NCBI GenBank assembly: GCA_017853555.1
Contig: JAFMJH010000019.1
Location: 1-35,348, forward strand
DNA from: Steroidobacteraceae bacterium
GTDB taxonomy: Bacteria; Pseudomonadota; Gammaproteobacteria; Steroidobacterales; Steroidobacteraceae
DNA: 35,348 nucleotides
Reading direction: 5' to 3'
A model generated the notes under the pieces. The model ran no database searches, was not told the origin of the DNA, and saw only the letters and a list, made by a program, of their open reading frames with translations. Positions 16,216 through 23,728 of the stretch are shown in pieces. A program made the translations under genes and the position numbers. How positions within the stretch are numbered: the first letter of the stretch is position 1; the number at the start of each line of letters is the position of its first letter.

Positions 16216-18062
16216 CAGAGGATGAGTCCTCCTCGGCGGTGGCTGAAGACCCAGTCGCCTCGCGACCTGAAACTTCGCTGCGCAGTAGTGCGCCGCTCAT
16301 CGCCGCCGCTGCATTCTTGCAAGCCTGCGGCGGAGGCGGAGCGGGCGGCAGCACTTCGAGTGCGACCACGCCCGCAACACCGACGACACCGCCACCACCG
16401 GTCACACCGACGTGGTCACCGCCGGCGGATGCCCCGTATGCGCGCTTTCTCCTGCAAGCGCAGTTCGATTCCTCCGATTCCGACATCGCCGCCGTCAAGG
16501 CCAAAGGCTATTCGACTTGGCTTGACGAGCAGATGGCCGTGCCGTCGAGCCAAGGCGGCTGGGACTGGCTCAACTCCCGCGGCTACGGGGTCGTCGACAA
16601 ACGCGAGTTCTACTTTGCCGAGTGGTACCTATCGGATTACATGATCTGGAATCAGATCGTGCGCTCGCCGGATCAGGTTCGACGGCGGATCGCGTTGGCG
16701 ATGACCGAATACTTCGTCGTCGGCATCGACGGCATCACGCAGCCGTGGTTCAAGGGGTTTCAGCTCGCCCACTATTACGACATTCTTTGCAACAACGCCT
16801 TCGGAAACTTCCGCAAGCTGCTCGAAGAAATCACGCTCTGCGTGGCGATGGGCAGTTTTTTGAACACTCTGAACAATGAAAAGGAAGACCCCGTCACCGG
16901 GCGTCAGCCGGACGAAAACTACGCTCGCGAAGTGATGCAGCTGTTCACGTTGGGCGTCAGTCAACTGAACCTTGATGGAACACCGAAGACGGATGCCAAC
17001 GGCGCGCCTCTGGACACGTATACGCAATCCGATGTCACGAATCTCGCGCGCGTCTTCACCGGGTATGTCACGGACGAAAGCGACGGCTACACCAAATCAC
17101 CGGTTGCTCCGATGTATTTCAACGTTGCCAACGTCGGCTACACGCGCAAACCCATGAAGCTGCTGTCGTTCCGGCACTCGCTGCTGGAGAAGAAGTTTCT
17201 CGGCACGACGATTCCAGCCAATACCGATGGTGCGACGTCTTTGAAGATCGCGCTCGATACGCTGTTCAATCACCCGAACGTCGGCCCCTTCTTCTCGCGC
17301 CAGATGATTCAGCGCTTGGTCACCAGCAACCCGAGCCCCGCCTACGTAAAGCGCGTCGCAACGATATTCAATGACAACGGGAGCGGCATCCGGGGCGATT
17401 TGAAAGCCGTTTTCAAAGCCGTCCTGCTCGACGATGAAGCACGCAGCGCCGCCACGCTATCGTCGACTACGCACGGCAAACTGAGGGAGCCGATGCTGCG
17501 CTTCGCGCAATGGGCGCGCACCTTCAAGTTGAACTCGAAGCGCGGCACCTGGAAGATCAATCCGCCGAACTACGGATCCACCACGCTCGGCCAATATCCG
17601 CTGCGCTCGCCGTCCGTATTCAATTTTTTCAGACCGGGATACGTACCGCCGAATACGCAACTTGCCGATCTCAAGGCGACGGCGCCCGAGTACCAGATCG
17701 TCAACGAATCAACCGTGAGCCAGTACATCAACTTCATGCAGAACGTGCTGCCGAACGGGTTGTACGTCAGCGGGCCCGATCTGCTTGAGCAACCGATGAT
17801 GAGCGCCTCCACCGACGGCTTCGATCTGGTTCCCGACTATGCGTCCGAAATCGCGCTGACCAACGACCCCGCGGCGCTCGTGAGACGCCTCAACCTGATT
17901 CTCGCGGCAGGAAGACTCTCGCAATCGACCGAAAACCTGATCATCAGCGCCGTGAAGTCCGACAACATCAACGCCAACAGCTCAGATACCGCGAAACTGT
18001 ACAACGTATGTCGCGCTATTCTCTTCGTCATGTGTGCACCTGAATACTTGGTGCAAAAGTGA
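16212..18062 (+). CDS. DUF1800-family protein, predicted lipoprotein
   Basis: A 616-residue protein of the DUF1800 family. Residues 30-39 ('IAAAAFLQAC') form a lipobox with C39, followed by a glycine run and a Thr/Pro-rich linker. The family core then starts at 'ARFLLQAQF' and includes 'DENYAREVMQLFTLGV', 'HPNVGPFFSRQMIQRLV' and 'LRSPSVFNFFRPGYV'. The function of DUF1800 is not established; it almost always pairs with a DUF1501 gene, as here 7 nt downstream. The acidic 20-residue region before the hydrophobic stretch is unusual for a signal peptide; GTG at codon 10 is an alternative start. A weak promoter (TTATCA/TACTAT, 16148-16177) lies upstream. Confidence 0.85.
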   Translation: MTEDESSSAVAEDPVASRPETSLRSSAPLIAAAAFLQACGGGGAGGSTSSATTPATPTTPPPPVTPTWSPPADAPYARFLLQAQFDSSDSDIAAVKAKGYSTWLDEQMAVPSSQGGWDWLNSRGYGVVDKREFYFAEWYLSDYMIWNQIVRSPDQVRRRIALAMTEYFVVGIDGITQPWFKGFQLAHYYDILCNNAFGNFRKLLEEITLCVAMGSFLNTLNNEKEDPVTGRQPDENYAREVMQLFTLGVSQLNLDGTPKTDANGAPLDTYTQSDVTNLARVFTGYVTDESDGYTKSPVAPMYFNVANVGYTRKPMKLLSFRHSLLEKKFLGTTIPANTDGATSLKIALDTLFNHPNVGPFFSRQMIQRLVTSNPSPAYVKRVATIFNDNGSGIRGDLKAVFKAVLLDDEARSAATLSSTTHGKLREPMLRFAQWARTFKLNSKRGTWKINPPNYGSTTLGQYPLRSPSVFNFFRPGYVPPNTQLADLKATAPEYQIVNESTVSQYINFMQNVLPNGLYVSGPDLLEQPMMSASTDGFDLVPDYASEIALTNDPAALVRRLNLILAAGRLSQSTENLIISAVKSDNINANSSDTAKLYNVCRAILFVMCAPEYLVQK

Positions 18063-18069
18063 GGCGCGA

Positions 18070-19518
18070 ATGAACATCATCGACCCGAAGAAACATACGC
18101 GCAGGATGTTCCTGCAACGCGGCTCCTCGCTCGCCTTGGCAGGCGCGGCTGCACCGTTCGCGCTCAACCTGGCAGCCATGGGCGAAGCCGCCGCTTTCAA
18201 CGCCAACGACTACAAAGCGCTCGTGTGCGTGTTCCTCTTCGGAGGCAGCGACTACGCGCATACCGTCGTCAACTACGACGAAGTCTCGCACGCGAAGTAC
18301 GCGAAGATACGCGGTGTCGACGGCGGGGCGAACGGCCTCGTCATTCCGCGCACCGCGCTGTCCGGAACGGTGTTGAAGCCCACCGCACCGTTGGCCGACG
18401 GTCGGCAGTACGCCCTGCACCCGAACATGTCTGCGCTGGCGGGCCTGTTCAATCGCGGCAAGGCGGCTGTGCAACTCAACGTCGGACCTCTGGTTGCCCC
18501 CATCACCCGCGCGCAATATCAAAGCGGCAATACGGCGAAGTATCCGATCCCGCCCAAACTCTTTTCGCATAACGATCAGCAGTCGGTTTGGCAGTCGTAC
18601 TCTGCCGAGGGCACGACCGAGGGCTGGGGCGGCCGGATCGGTGATCTGGCGCTATCGAGCAACGGCAACAGCGTATTCACTTGCATTTCGGTGACCGGCA
18701 ACAACGTGTTTTTGGCAGGGCGATCTGCACTCCAATATCAATGCTCGACGGGCGGCGCGATCGCGATCGGCTCGCTCAAAGACAATTTTTTCAATGCGAC
18801 GTCGCGCGACCTGTTTTCCTCGATGATCCAGCAGTCCAGCGCCGATCTTTTGGAAAACGAGTACGCCAAGGTGGTCAAACGTTCGATTTCAGCTGAATCA
18901 CAGGTGACGAACGGACTCGCAAAAGTCAACTTGACGACCGCATTTCCGTCGAGCAGCTTTCTCGCCGATCAACTGAAAGCGGTCGCGAGACTGATCGCGG
19001 CGCGCGACTCTCTCGGAGTGAAGCGTCAGGTGTTCATGGTCTCGCTCGGCGGGTTCGATTTGCATGACAATCTCGACGCGAAACAACCGGATTTGCTGAA
19101 GCAGGTCAGCGAAGCGCTGAGTTCCTTCTACGATGCAACCGTCGAACTGGGTGTAGCAGACAAAGTCACGGCGTTTACGGCGAGTGATTTCGGACGCACG
19201 CTCACGCCGAACGGAGACGGGTCCGATCACGGTTGGGGATCGCACCATTTTTTGGTCGGAGGCGCCGTTCGAGGCGCTGCGTTCTACGGGACGCCGCCGC
19301 CGGTCAGCGTCGGGGATAGCGCATCGCCGGACGATCAATGGCACGTAGGTCAAGGGCGCCTGCTGCCCTCGACCTCCGTCGAGCAATACGCGGCCACGCT
19401 CGCAAATTGGTTCGGTGTTGCCGATTCGGAACTGAATGGACTGCTGCCATACCTGAAGAATTTCGGCGCCGGTGCCGGGGTTCCCAACTACCCGACCAAC
19501 CTCGGCTTCATGACCTGA
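18070..19518 (+). CDS. DUF1501-family protein, predicted Tat substrate
   Basis: A 482-residue protein with a twin-arginine signal ('TRRMFLQRGSSLALAG', R11-R12) and a DUF1501 core related to the alkaline phosphatase/sulfatase fold: 'VFLFGGSDYAHTVV', 'VSLGGFDLHDNL' and 'ASDFGRTLTPNGDGSDHGWGSHHF', the last quoted as two adjoining motifs that carry His/Asp candidates for metal binding. Members are exported folded and paired with DUF1800 proteins. Their activity is unknown. ATG 18070 was chosen because the Tat signal then begins at the N-terminus, 7 nt after the DUF1800 stop. No strong terminator follows. Confidence 0.87.
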   Translation: MNIIDPKKHTRRMFLQRGSSLALAGAAAPFALNLAAMGEAAAFNANDYKALVCVFLFGGSDYAHTVVNYDEVSHAKYAKIRGVDGGANGLVIPRTALSGTVLKPTAPLADGRQYALHPNMSALAGLFNRGKAAVQLNVGPLVAPITRAQYQSGNTAKYPIPPKLFSHNDQQSVWQSYSAEGTTEGWGGRIGDLALSSNGNSVFTCISVTGNNVFLAGRSALQYQCSTGGAIAIGSLKDNFFNATSRDLFSSMIQQSSADLLENEYAKVVKRSISAESQVTNGLAKVNLTTAFPSSSFLADQLKAVARLIAARDSLGVKRQVFMVSLGGFDLHDNLDAKQPDLLKQVSEALSSFYDATVELGVADKVTAFTASDFGRTLTPNGDGSDHGWGSHHFLVGGAVRGAAFYGTPPPVSVGDSASPDDQWHVGQGRLLPSTSVEQYAATLANWFGVADSELNGLLPYLKNFGAGAGVPNYPTNLGFMT

Positions 19519-19585
19519 CTTCAAGCGTCGAGGTCTGATGCGTCAAACCTCCGGTTTGCGCAACATCACTTTCGGTGCGGCACGC

Positions 19586-20101
19586 CTATTTGATCGCTTC
19601 GCTCTCCGCCTTCAACGCCGCAGCAAAGCCATTCGGATAGAGCGGCTCGGTCGCAGGCAGTCGACCGCCTAGCATAAAGGTCTCGAAGACGCCGTTCCAA
19701 CGGTCGACCCACACCAATCCATAGGCGCGAAATTTCTTTGCCTCGGCGCGAAACGCGACGGTTTTCGCATACGGCTCGTGGAGATCAATCAAAGCGTCGA
19801 TCGCGATCGTGTTTTGCGCGATGTCGTCGATCCGGCGCTTGAGCTCGGAATGTTTTGCCACGCCATCACGCCGGATCTTCGCCAAGTACGCGTCGGCCAA
19901 GCCCGCGCCCGACTCGGCAATCGTCTGCGCACTCAGTTGCCGCATCGCATCCTCGCGTTGCGACAGCAGCAGCGACATCGTCTCCACCGTCGAACCGGCC
20001 TCTCGGCTCGCGCTCGCATTGCGACTCGAGCAGGCCGCGATGCAAAACGCGGCCAACGACAGCAGACTCACCAACCCAAGTTTGAGTGCCGGGCTCTGCA
20101 A
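19586..20101 (-). CDS. Small predicted lipoprotein, third gene of the fibre operon
   Basis: A 171-residue protein with a signal peptide and lipobox 'IAAC' (C24). A mostly alpha-helical mature part follows ('MSLLLSQREDAMRQLSAQTIAES', cited as an N-terminal helix about 42-64, then 'HSELKRRIDDIAQNT'), with 'GLVWVDRWNGVFETFMLGG' near the C-terminus. No known family is recognised. The start is a TTG 9 nt after the S74 fibre gene stop, so translation probably depends on that gene. It may anchor or chaperone the fibre at the envelope (inference). Confidence 0.72.
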   Translation of the reverse strand: MQSPALKLGLVSLLSLAAFCIAACSSRNASASREAGSTVETMSLLLSQREDAMRQLSAQTIAESGAGLADAYLAKIRRDGVAKHSELKRRIDDIAQNTIAIDALIDLHEPYAKTVAFRAEAKKFRAYGLVWVDRWNGVFETFMLGGRLPATEPLYPNGFAAALKAESEAIK

Positions 20102-20110
20102 GACGAACGC

Positions 20111-21589
20111 TCAACGCGACTCGGCGGCCAGTACCGGCGCCGCGTACATGCCCTGTTTGCGCAGCAAGGTTTTGATCACCGCGAGGTCCCGTACCTGCGA
20201 CTTGATCGCATTGATTTCCGTTTGCTGTCGGGAGATGCGGGACTTCTGGTCCGTCAACAATTGTTGCGTCGAGCGGAGCTCCGCAGCGTTTTTCTGCAAC
20301 TCGTTCAGCAACATGGTGGCCAGCAAGTGATAAGCAACGGTCTCTGGCTTCCCTTCCTTGTTGTAGATGACGAGCTCGGGAAACACCTCGGCGACTTCCT
20401 CGGCGATCAGCCCGAATTGCACGGTACGCTCATCGCCCGGCTGGTCTTTCTTGTATTTGAAGGTGACCGGTCGCAACTTCAGCAGTCGCGCGCTCGCTTC
20501 GCCCATCGGCGCGATGTCTTCCTTGTAACGCCGTGACGATTGAATCGTCCCGAGCTGCCCGTTGCTGTCGACGAGCACGATGTTTCCTGTGGCACCGAGC
20601 GTGACACCGTTGATCCCGGCGACGAAAGTTTTGGTTTGTGTTCCAACCGTGCCGAGACGAATCACGCCGGTATCGGCCGCAGTGCCGGTGTTGCCCACGG
20701 CGATGTTGTTCGACTCGGTGGTGTAAGTCGAACCCGCGGACGCACCGACGGCGATGTTGGCTCCGCCCGAGGTGAGCTTCGACAAGGCCGAATAGCCGAG
20801 TGCCAGATTCGACGCGCCCGTGACGAGCAACGCGGCGCCGCCTGCACCGACGACGGTATTGTTGCCACCGGTGGTCAGTGCCACGGCGGCGCCGTTACCG
20901 GCCACCGTGTTGCCACTGCCGGTCGTCAATGCGGCTGCAGCGCCGCTACCGGCCACCGTGTTGCCACTCCCCGTCGTCAGGGCAGTTGCCGCGTCGGAAC
21001 CGATCGCGGTGTTGTTCGCGCCCGAAGTGAGTTCCTTGAGCGTTTCATGACCGACGGCCGTGTTCGAACTGCCGTCGGTGGCGCCGGCGCTGACTGAACC
21101 CGCCTTCGACAACGTGGCGGTGCCGAAAGCCGTGTTCTTGGTCGTCGTCAAAGGAATGCTGAAGGCGTTTTTACCTGCCGAGGTGAACGAATCCGCAGCC
21201 AGGACCCCATAACCGTTTTGACCCGCGGGACCGGCGACTCCCGCAGGACCCGCCGCACCCGCAGGACCCGCCGGGCCTGCAGGGCCAACCGGACCCGCAG
21301 CACCCGCAGGGCCGGCCGGGCCAGCAGGACCCGCAGGGCCTGCCGGGCCTGCAGGCCCCGGAGTTCCCGCAGTGGTCGACAGCGTTTTCACCGAAGCCTT
21401 CAAGTCGTCGATGTCTTTCGCGCTGCCGTTCACCGAGTCGGCGACCGCTTTGAAGTTGCCATTCATCTCGTCCGCTTTGATCGGACTTCCCGGCGTGAAA
21501 GCTTTCGGCAAAGTGACCGGCCCGGCCGACGCGGCTGCGCACAGCGTCAAGGATGCGGTCAGAACCATCAATATTTTCGTGACTTGCAT
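20111..21589 (-). CDS. Collagen-like, NTAxG-repeat surface fibre with S74 autochaperone domain
   Basis: A 492-residue secreted protein. Order of parts: Sec signal (1-22), short stalk, 17 Gly-X-Y triplets, mostly GPA (75-125), seven 17-residue NTAxG head repeats (176-294), and an S74 intramolecular chaperone domain from about 351. The end is a coiled coil (about 430-480). The autocleavage motif 'QSSRRYKEDI' has S351 and K356 spaced like the Ser-Lys dyad of phage S74 domains, so the last 142 residues may be released after trimerisation. This makes a trimeric fibre likely. It lies 17 nt behind an FN3 lipoprotein gene and 9 nt ahead of a small lipoprotein. ATG 21589 begins the signal peptide. Confidence 0.85.
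   Translation of the reverse strand: MQVTKILMVLTASLTLCAAASAGPVTLPKAFTPGSPIKADEMNGNFKAVADSVNGSAKDIDDLKASVKTLSTTAGTPGPAGPAGPAGPAGPAGPAGAAGPVGPAGPAGPAGAAGPAGVAGPAGQNGYGVLAADSFTSAGKNAFSIPLTTTKNTAFGTATLSKAGSVSAGATDGSSNTAVGHETLKELTSGANNTAIGSDAATALTTGSGNTVAGSGAAAALTTGSGNTVAGNGAAVALTTGGNNTVVGAGGAALLVTGASNLALGYSALSKLTSGGANIAVGASAGSTYTTESNNIAVGNTGTAADTGVIRLGTVGTQTKTFVAGINGVTLGATGNIVLVDSNGQLGTIQSSRRYKEDIAPMGEASARLLKLRPVTFKYKKDQPGDERTVQFGLIAEEVAEVFPELVIYNKEGKPETVAYHLLATMLLNELQKNAAELRSTQQLLTDQKSRISRQQTEINAIKSQVRDLAVIKTLLRKQGMYAAPVLAAESR
20708..21064 (-). repeat. Seven tandem 51-bp units encoding NTAxG repeats
   Basis: The coding strand holds seven 17-codon units of the pattern N-[TIL]-[AV]-x-G...L-T-[TS]-G. 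The central units are nearly identical at DNA level (the plus strand repeats ACCGGCCACCGTGTTGCCACT at about 20897 and 20947). Tandem near-identity predicts copy-number variation by slippage. Confidence 0.85.
21215..21367 (-). repeat. Collagen-like Gly-X-Y coding repeat (17 triplets, 9-bp periodicity)
   Basis: This stretch of the fibre gene is a 9-nt periodic sequence encoding GTP, six GPA, GAA, GPV, three GPA, GAA, GPA, GVA, GPA and GQN triplets. Bacterial collagen-like helices of this kind form triple-helical stalks. The sequence is GC-rich and prone to slippage in multiples of 9 nt, which keeps frame. Confidence 0.9.
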
Positions 21590-21605
21590 AGACAGACTCC
21601 GACTC

Positions 21606-22805
21606 TTAATACCAGATGGCCGTATCCCAAACGGCCGAATCCCACGGGAACGCGCCCGGCGAGGGCGGATTGGCGAGCTTCGACTGCGAGGCAGCGACCA
21701 CGGCGTTTTTCGCCGCAGTCGAATAAGCATCCGGAAAACCTTTGAGCAAGGTCGATGCGTTGCCGGCAACGCCCGTCTTCAGCTCGCTCGAAATTCTTTG
21801 AGAAAATTCCGCGATCGACACATCGGACGGCGCCGTCTTGGCGAGCGCGATCAAGGCCGTGCCATAGCTGAGTTGTTGGTCGGTGCCGTCGAGGCGTTTG
21901 CCCGAACCGACGTCGGCGACGCCCAAACGCGCAGGCAACGTCGACAAATCGACTTTGGTCGGATCCAGACCGAAATACACCATCGCTTTTGTGACCGCCG
22001 CGCTCAATTGGTCGGCGGTGAGACTCAGCGGAATCGAGATGCCCGAGGAGTCGGATTGAACGCCCGTCACGGCAGCCACGGCCTGCGTGAACGGCGTCAC
22101 GCCATATTCGGCCGTCGTCTTGTCGGAGACCGATTGCGGGACGACCGCGAGCAGACTCTGCCCTACCGAAAAAGGTCGCGCCGCATCGACTCGATAGTCG
22201 TAGTACGTGGCGTCCGTCGCACCGGAGACCTTGACCACCATCGGCCCTCGGAAGGTCGAGAAATATTGAATGTCCGCAACGCCGCTGGAATTCGTCGTAC
22301 CCGATGCGAGTCTCTCGCCGGTGTCGGGTCGAAAAATCTCGGCCTTGACGCCCGACGACACGCCGCCCAACACCGGGACGACTGAAAGCGTTCGCGCCTC
22401 CAAAGGTCGCGCCTTCAAAACCCGCGAGGGCTTGCTCTCGCCGAATGCATTGGTGGCCGTGACGGAGCACGAGTATTCGGTGCCGACCTTCAGACCCAAA
22501 ACCGATATGGGACTCGCCGTGCCGTTGACGGTGGTTTTCACATCACCGCCCGTGCAGGTCGCCGTGTAGGAGCTGACCGGCAAACTGCCGCCGACAGCGG
22601 GACGATCGAATACGAGCGCCAACCCACCGTCGATGAAACTCAACTCGTTCAACGTCGGAGCGTCGGGCACGGACCCGGGCGCCGGCCCCGTGGAAGATGC
22701 GCCAGCACTCTGGCCACCGCCACCGCCGCCGCATCCCGCAACGAGCGTCGCGAAAACGACCGCGACGATCGGATACCAGACTGCCCGATGAATGTTTTCT
22801 CTCAC
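21606..22805 (-). CDS. FN3-domain lipoprotein, first gene of the fibre operon
   Basis: A 399-residue predicted lipoprotein (lipobox 'LVAGC', C25, then a Gly6 run). It has a fibronectin type III domain at about 50-140 ('PDAPTLNELSF...PISVLGLKVGTEYSCSVTATNAFGESKPS'). A second beta domain follows that looks like a Carboxypeptidase-regulatory or Big-type fold, with a helical C-terminal half. The last 15 residues are Trp/Tyr-rich ('PWDSAVWDTAIWY'). I chose the GTG at 22805 because GGAAGG lies 8 nt upstream; ATG 22835 is possible but lacks a site. It precedes the collagen-like fibre gene by 17 nt and probably acts at the outer membrane. Confidence 0.78.
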   Translation of the reverse strand: MRENIHRAVWYPIVAVVFATLVAGCGGGGGGQSAGASSTGPAPGSVPDAPTLNELSFIDGGLALVFDRPAVGGSLPVSSYTATCTGGDVKTTVNGTASPISVLGLKVGTEYSCSVTATNAFGESKPSRVLKARPLEARTLSVVPVLGGVSSGVKAEIFRPDTGERLASGTTNSSGVADIQYFSTFRGPMVVKVSGATDATYYDYRVDAARPFSVGQSLLAVVPQSVSDKTTAEYGVTPFTQAVAAVTGVQSDSSGISIPLSLTADQLSAAVTKAMVYFGLDPTKVDLSTLPARLGVADVGSGKRLDGTDQQLSYGTALIALAKTAPSDVSIAEFSQRISSELKTGVAGNASTLLKGFPDAYSTAAKNAVVAASQSKLANPPSPGAFPWDSAVWDTAIWY

Positions 22806-22899
22806 GTCGGTGCCTTCCGGAGTATTGGGCGCCATCCGCGCTACGGAAAAATGCCGCGGCGGGTTATGGTAAGTCGTCTCCGGACGGAACATCTTTAGC

Positions 22900-22914
22900 G
22901 CCACGGGACGTGGC
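22900..22914. other. Hairpin between tRNA-Thr and the fibre operon
   Basis: GCCACG-GGA-CGTGGC forms a perfect 6-bp hairpin 12 nt beyond the 3' end of tRNA-Thr(TGT). On the minus strand it could end or process the tRNA transcript, but no T-run follows. It lies about 95 nt upstream of the FN3 lipoprotein start. Confidence 0.4.
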
Positions 22915-22925
22915 AACGAAGTCGG

Positions 22926-22997
22926 TGCCGGGTGAGGGATTTGAACCCCCGACCAACGGTTTACAAAACCGCTGCACTACCACTGTGCTAACCCGGC
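22926..22997 (-). tRNA. tRNA-Thr (anticodon TGT)
   Basis: The minus strand folds with acceptor GCCGGGT/ACCCGGC, anticodon stem GCGGT/ACCGT around loop TTTGTAA (anticodon TGT, reading ACA/ACG), T-arm GGGGTTCAAATCCC and discriminator A. CCA is not encoded (CCG follows), unlike the other three tRNAs here. A TAGAAT -10-like element at 23017-23012 overlaps the stop codon of the SPOR-like gene. In many gammaproteobacteria this tRNA directly precedes tRNA-Tyr; here it does not. Confidence 0.96.
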
Positions 22998-23014
22998 GTT
23001 CCGAGACGCGAATT

Positions 23015-23728
23015 CTACCCGACATCGCAAGCGACGACGCGCCAGCCCCGCCCGGCCGCGATCCTCCGGGCTTCGAGCGCGGTCGCGGCAGCTCCGCTCG
23101 AGCGCACGCGCAGCCAGTGCTCGGCATCCGCCGCATAACGCGGCCGCAACACCGGCGCGAGGCCGGCGCGCGCCGCGGCATCGGCCCTCGCCCGCGCGCC
23201 CTCGGCGGCGACGAACACACCCAAAGAAATCGGATAAACGGCGCCGAGCGCATCGGGCGCATCGCGCCGCGGCTCGAGCGCCGCGACATCACGCCAGCCG
23301 GCGTCCCGCAGGCGCCGCAGCACGCGCTGCTGATCCGCGCGCGTCGGCAAGTCGTCGATCACGACCGCGGTCTGCACGGGCTGCACGCTCGAGGGATAAA
23401 AAACTTCCGGCGCATAGTCGCGGGCACGCAAATACAGCGCGGCAGCCGCGCTTGCGGCTTGCGAGTCGAACGGGCCGACCCCAAAACACGTGGTCACGAC
23501 TTCTTCGACGCGCGCGGCGACGGCACGTGCGGCCTCGCCAGCCAACACGATGTTCTCGACACCTTGCGGCAAGCGCGCGCCGACGGCGTCACGCGCGCCC
23601 GGCAGACGCCAGGGCACGGTGCCGGGCGGATTCGGCGCCACGAACGCACTCCAAAGAAAATACGTCACGTTCGCGAGCACCAGCGCGAGCACGAGCGGTC
23701 GACGCAAGATGTCGACGACGTCGCTCAT
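23015..23728 (-). CDS. SPOR-like inner-membrane protein
   Basis: A 237-residue protein with one N-terminal membrane segment (about 11-28, 'PLVLALVLANVTYFLWSAF'), an Ala/Arg-rich periplasmic linker and two repeated alpha/beta units resembling a degenerate SPOR fold ('GAVYPISLGVFVAAEGA' near 167-183). SPOR domains bind denuded peptidoglycan at division sites. The assignment rests partly on position: a SPOR-type gene usually ends the birA-coaX cluster before the tRNA-tuf block. It overlaps birA by 4 nt (ATGA). Confidence 0.65.
   Translation of the reverse strand: MSDVVDILRRPLVLALVLANVTYFLWSAFVAPNPPGTVPWRLPGARDAVGARLPQGVENIVLAGEAARAVAARVEEVVTTCFGVGPFDSQAASAAAALYLRARDYAPEVFYPSSVQPVQTAVVIDDLPTRADQQRVLRRLRDAGWRDVAALEPRRDAPDALGAVYPISLGVFVAAEGARARADAAARAGLAPVLRPRYAADAEHWLRVRSSGAAATALEARRIAAGRGWRVVACDVG

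Noticed and set aside
20708..21367. Repeat cluster as a possible CRISPR array
   Set aside because: The 51-nt and 9-nt units are in frame, encode NTAxG and Gly-X-Y repeats, and have no unique spacers or cas genes.
394..22925. A phage or integrative element at the tRNA genes
   Set aside because: I saw no integrase, no duplicated tRNA 3' end as an att site, and no phage structural genes. The S74 fibre alone does not make it a prophage, since it carries a signal peptide and lies among lipoprotein genes.
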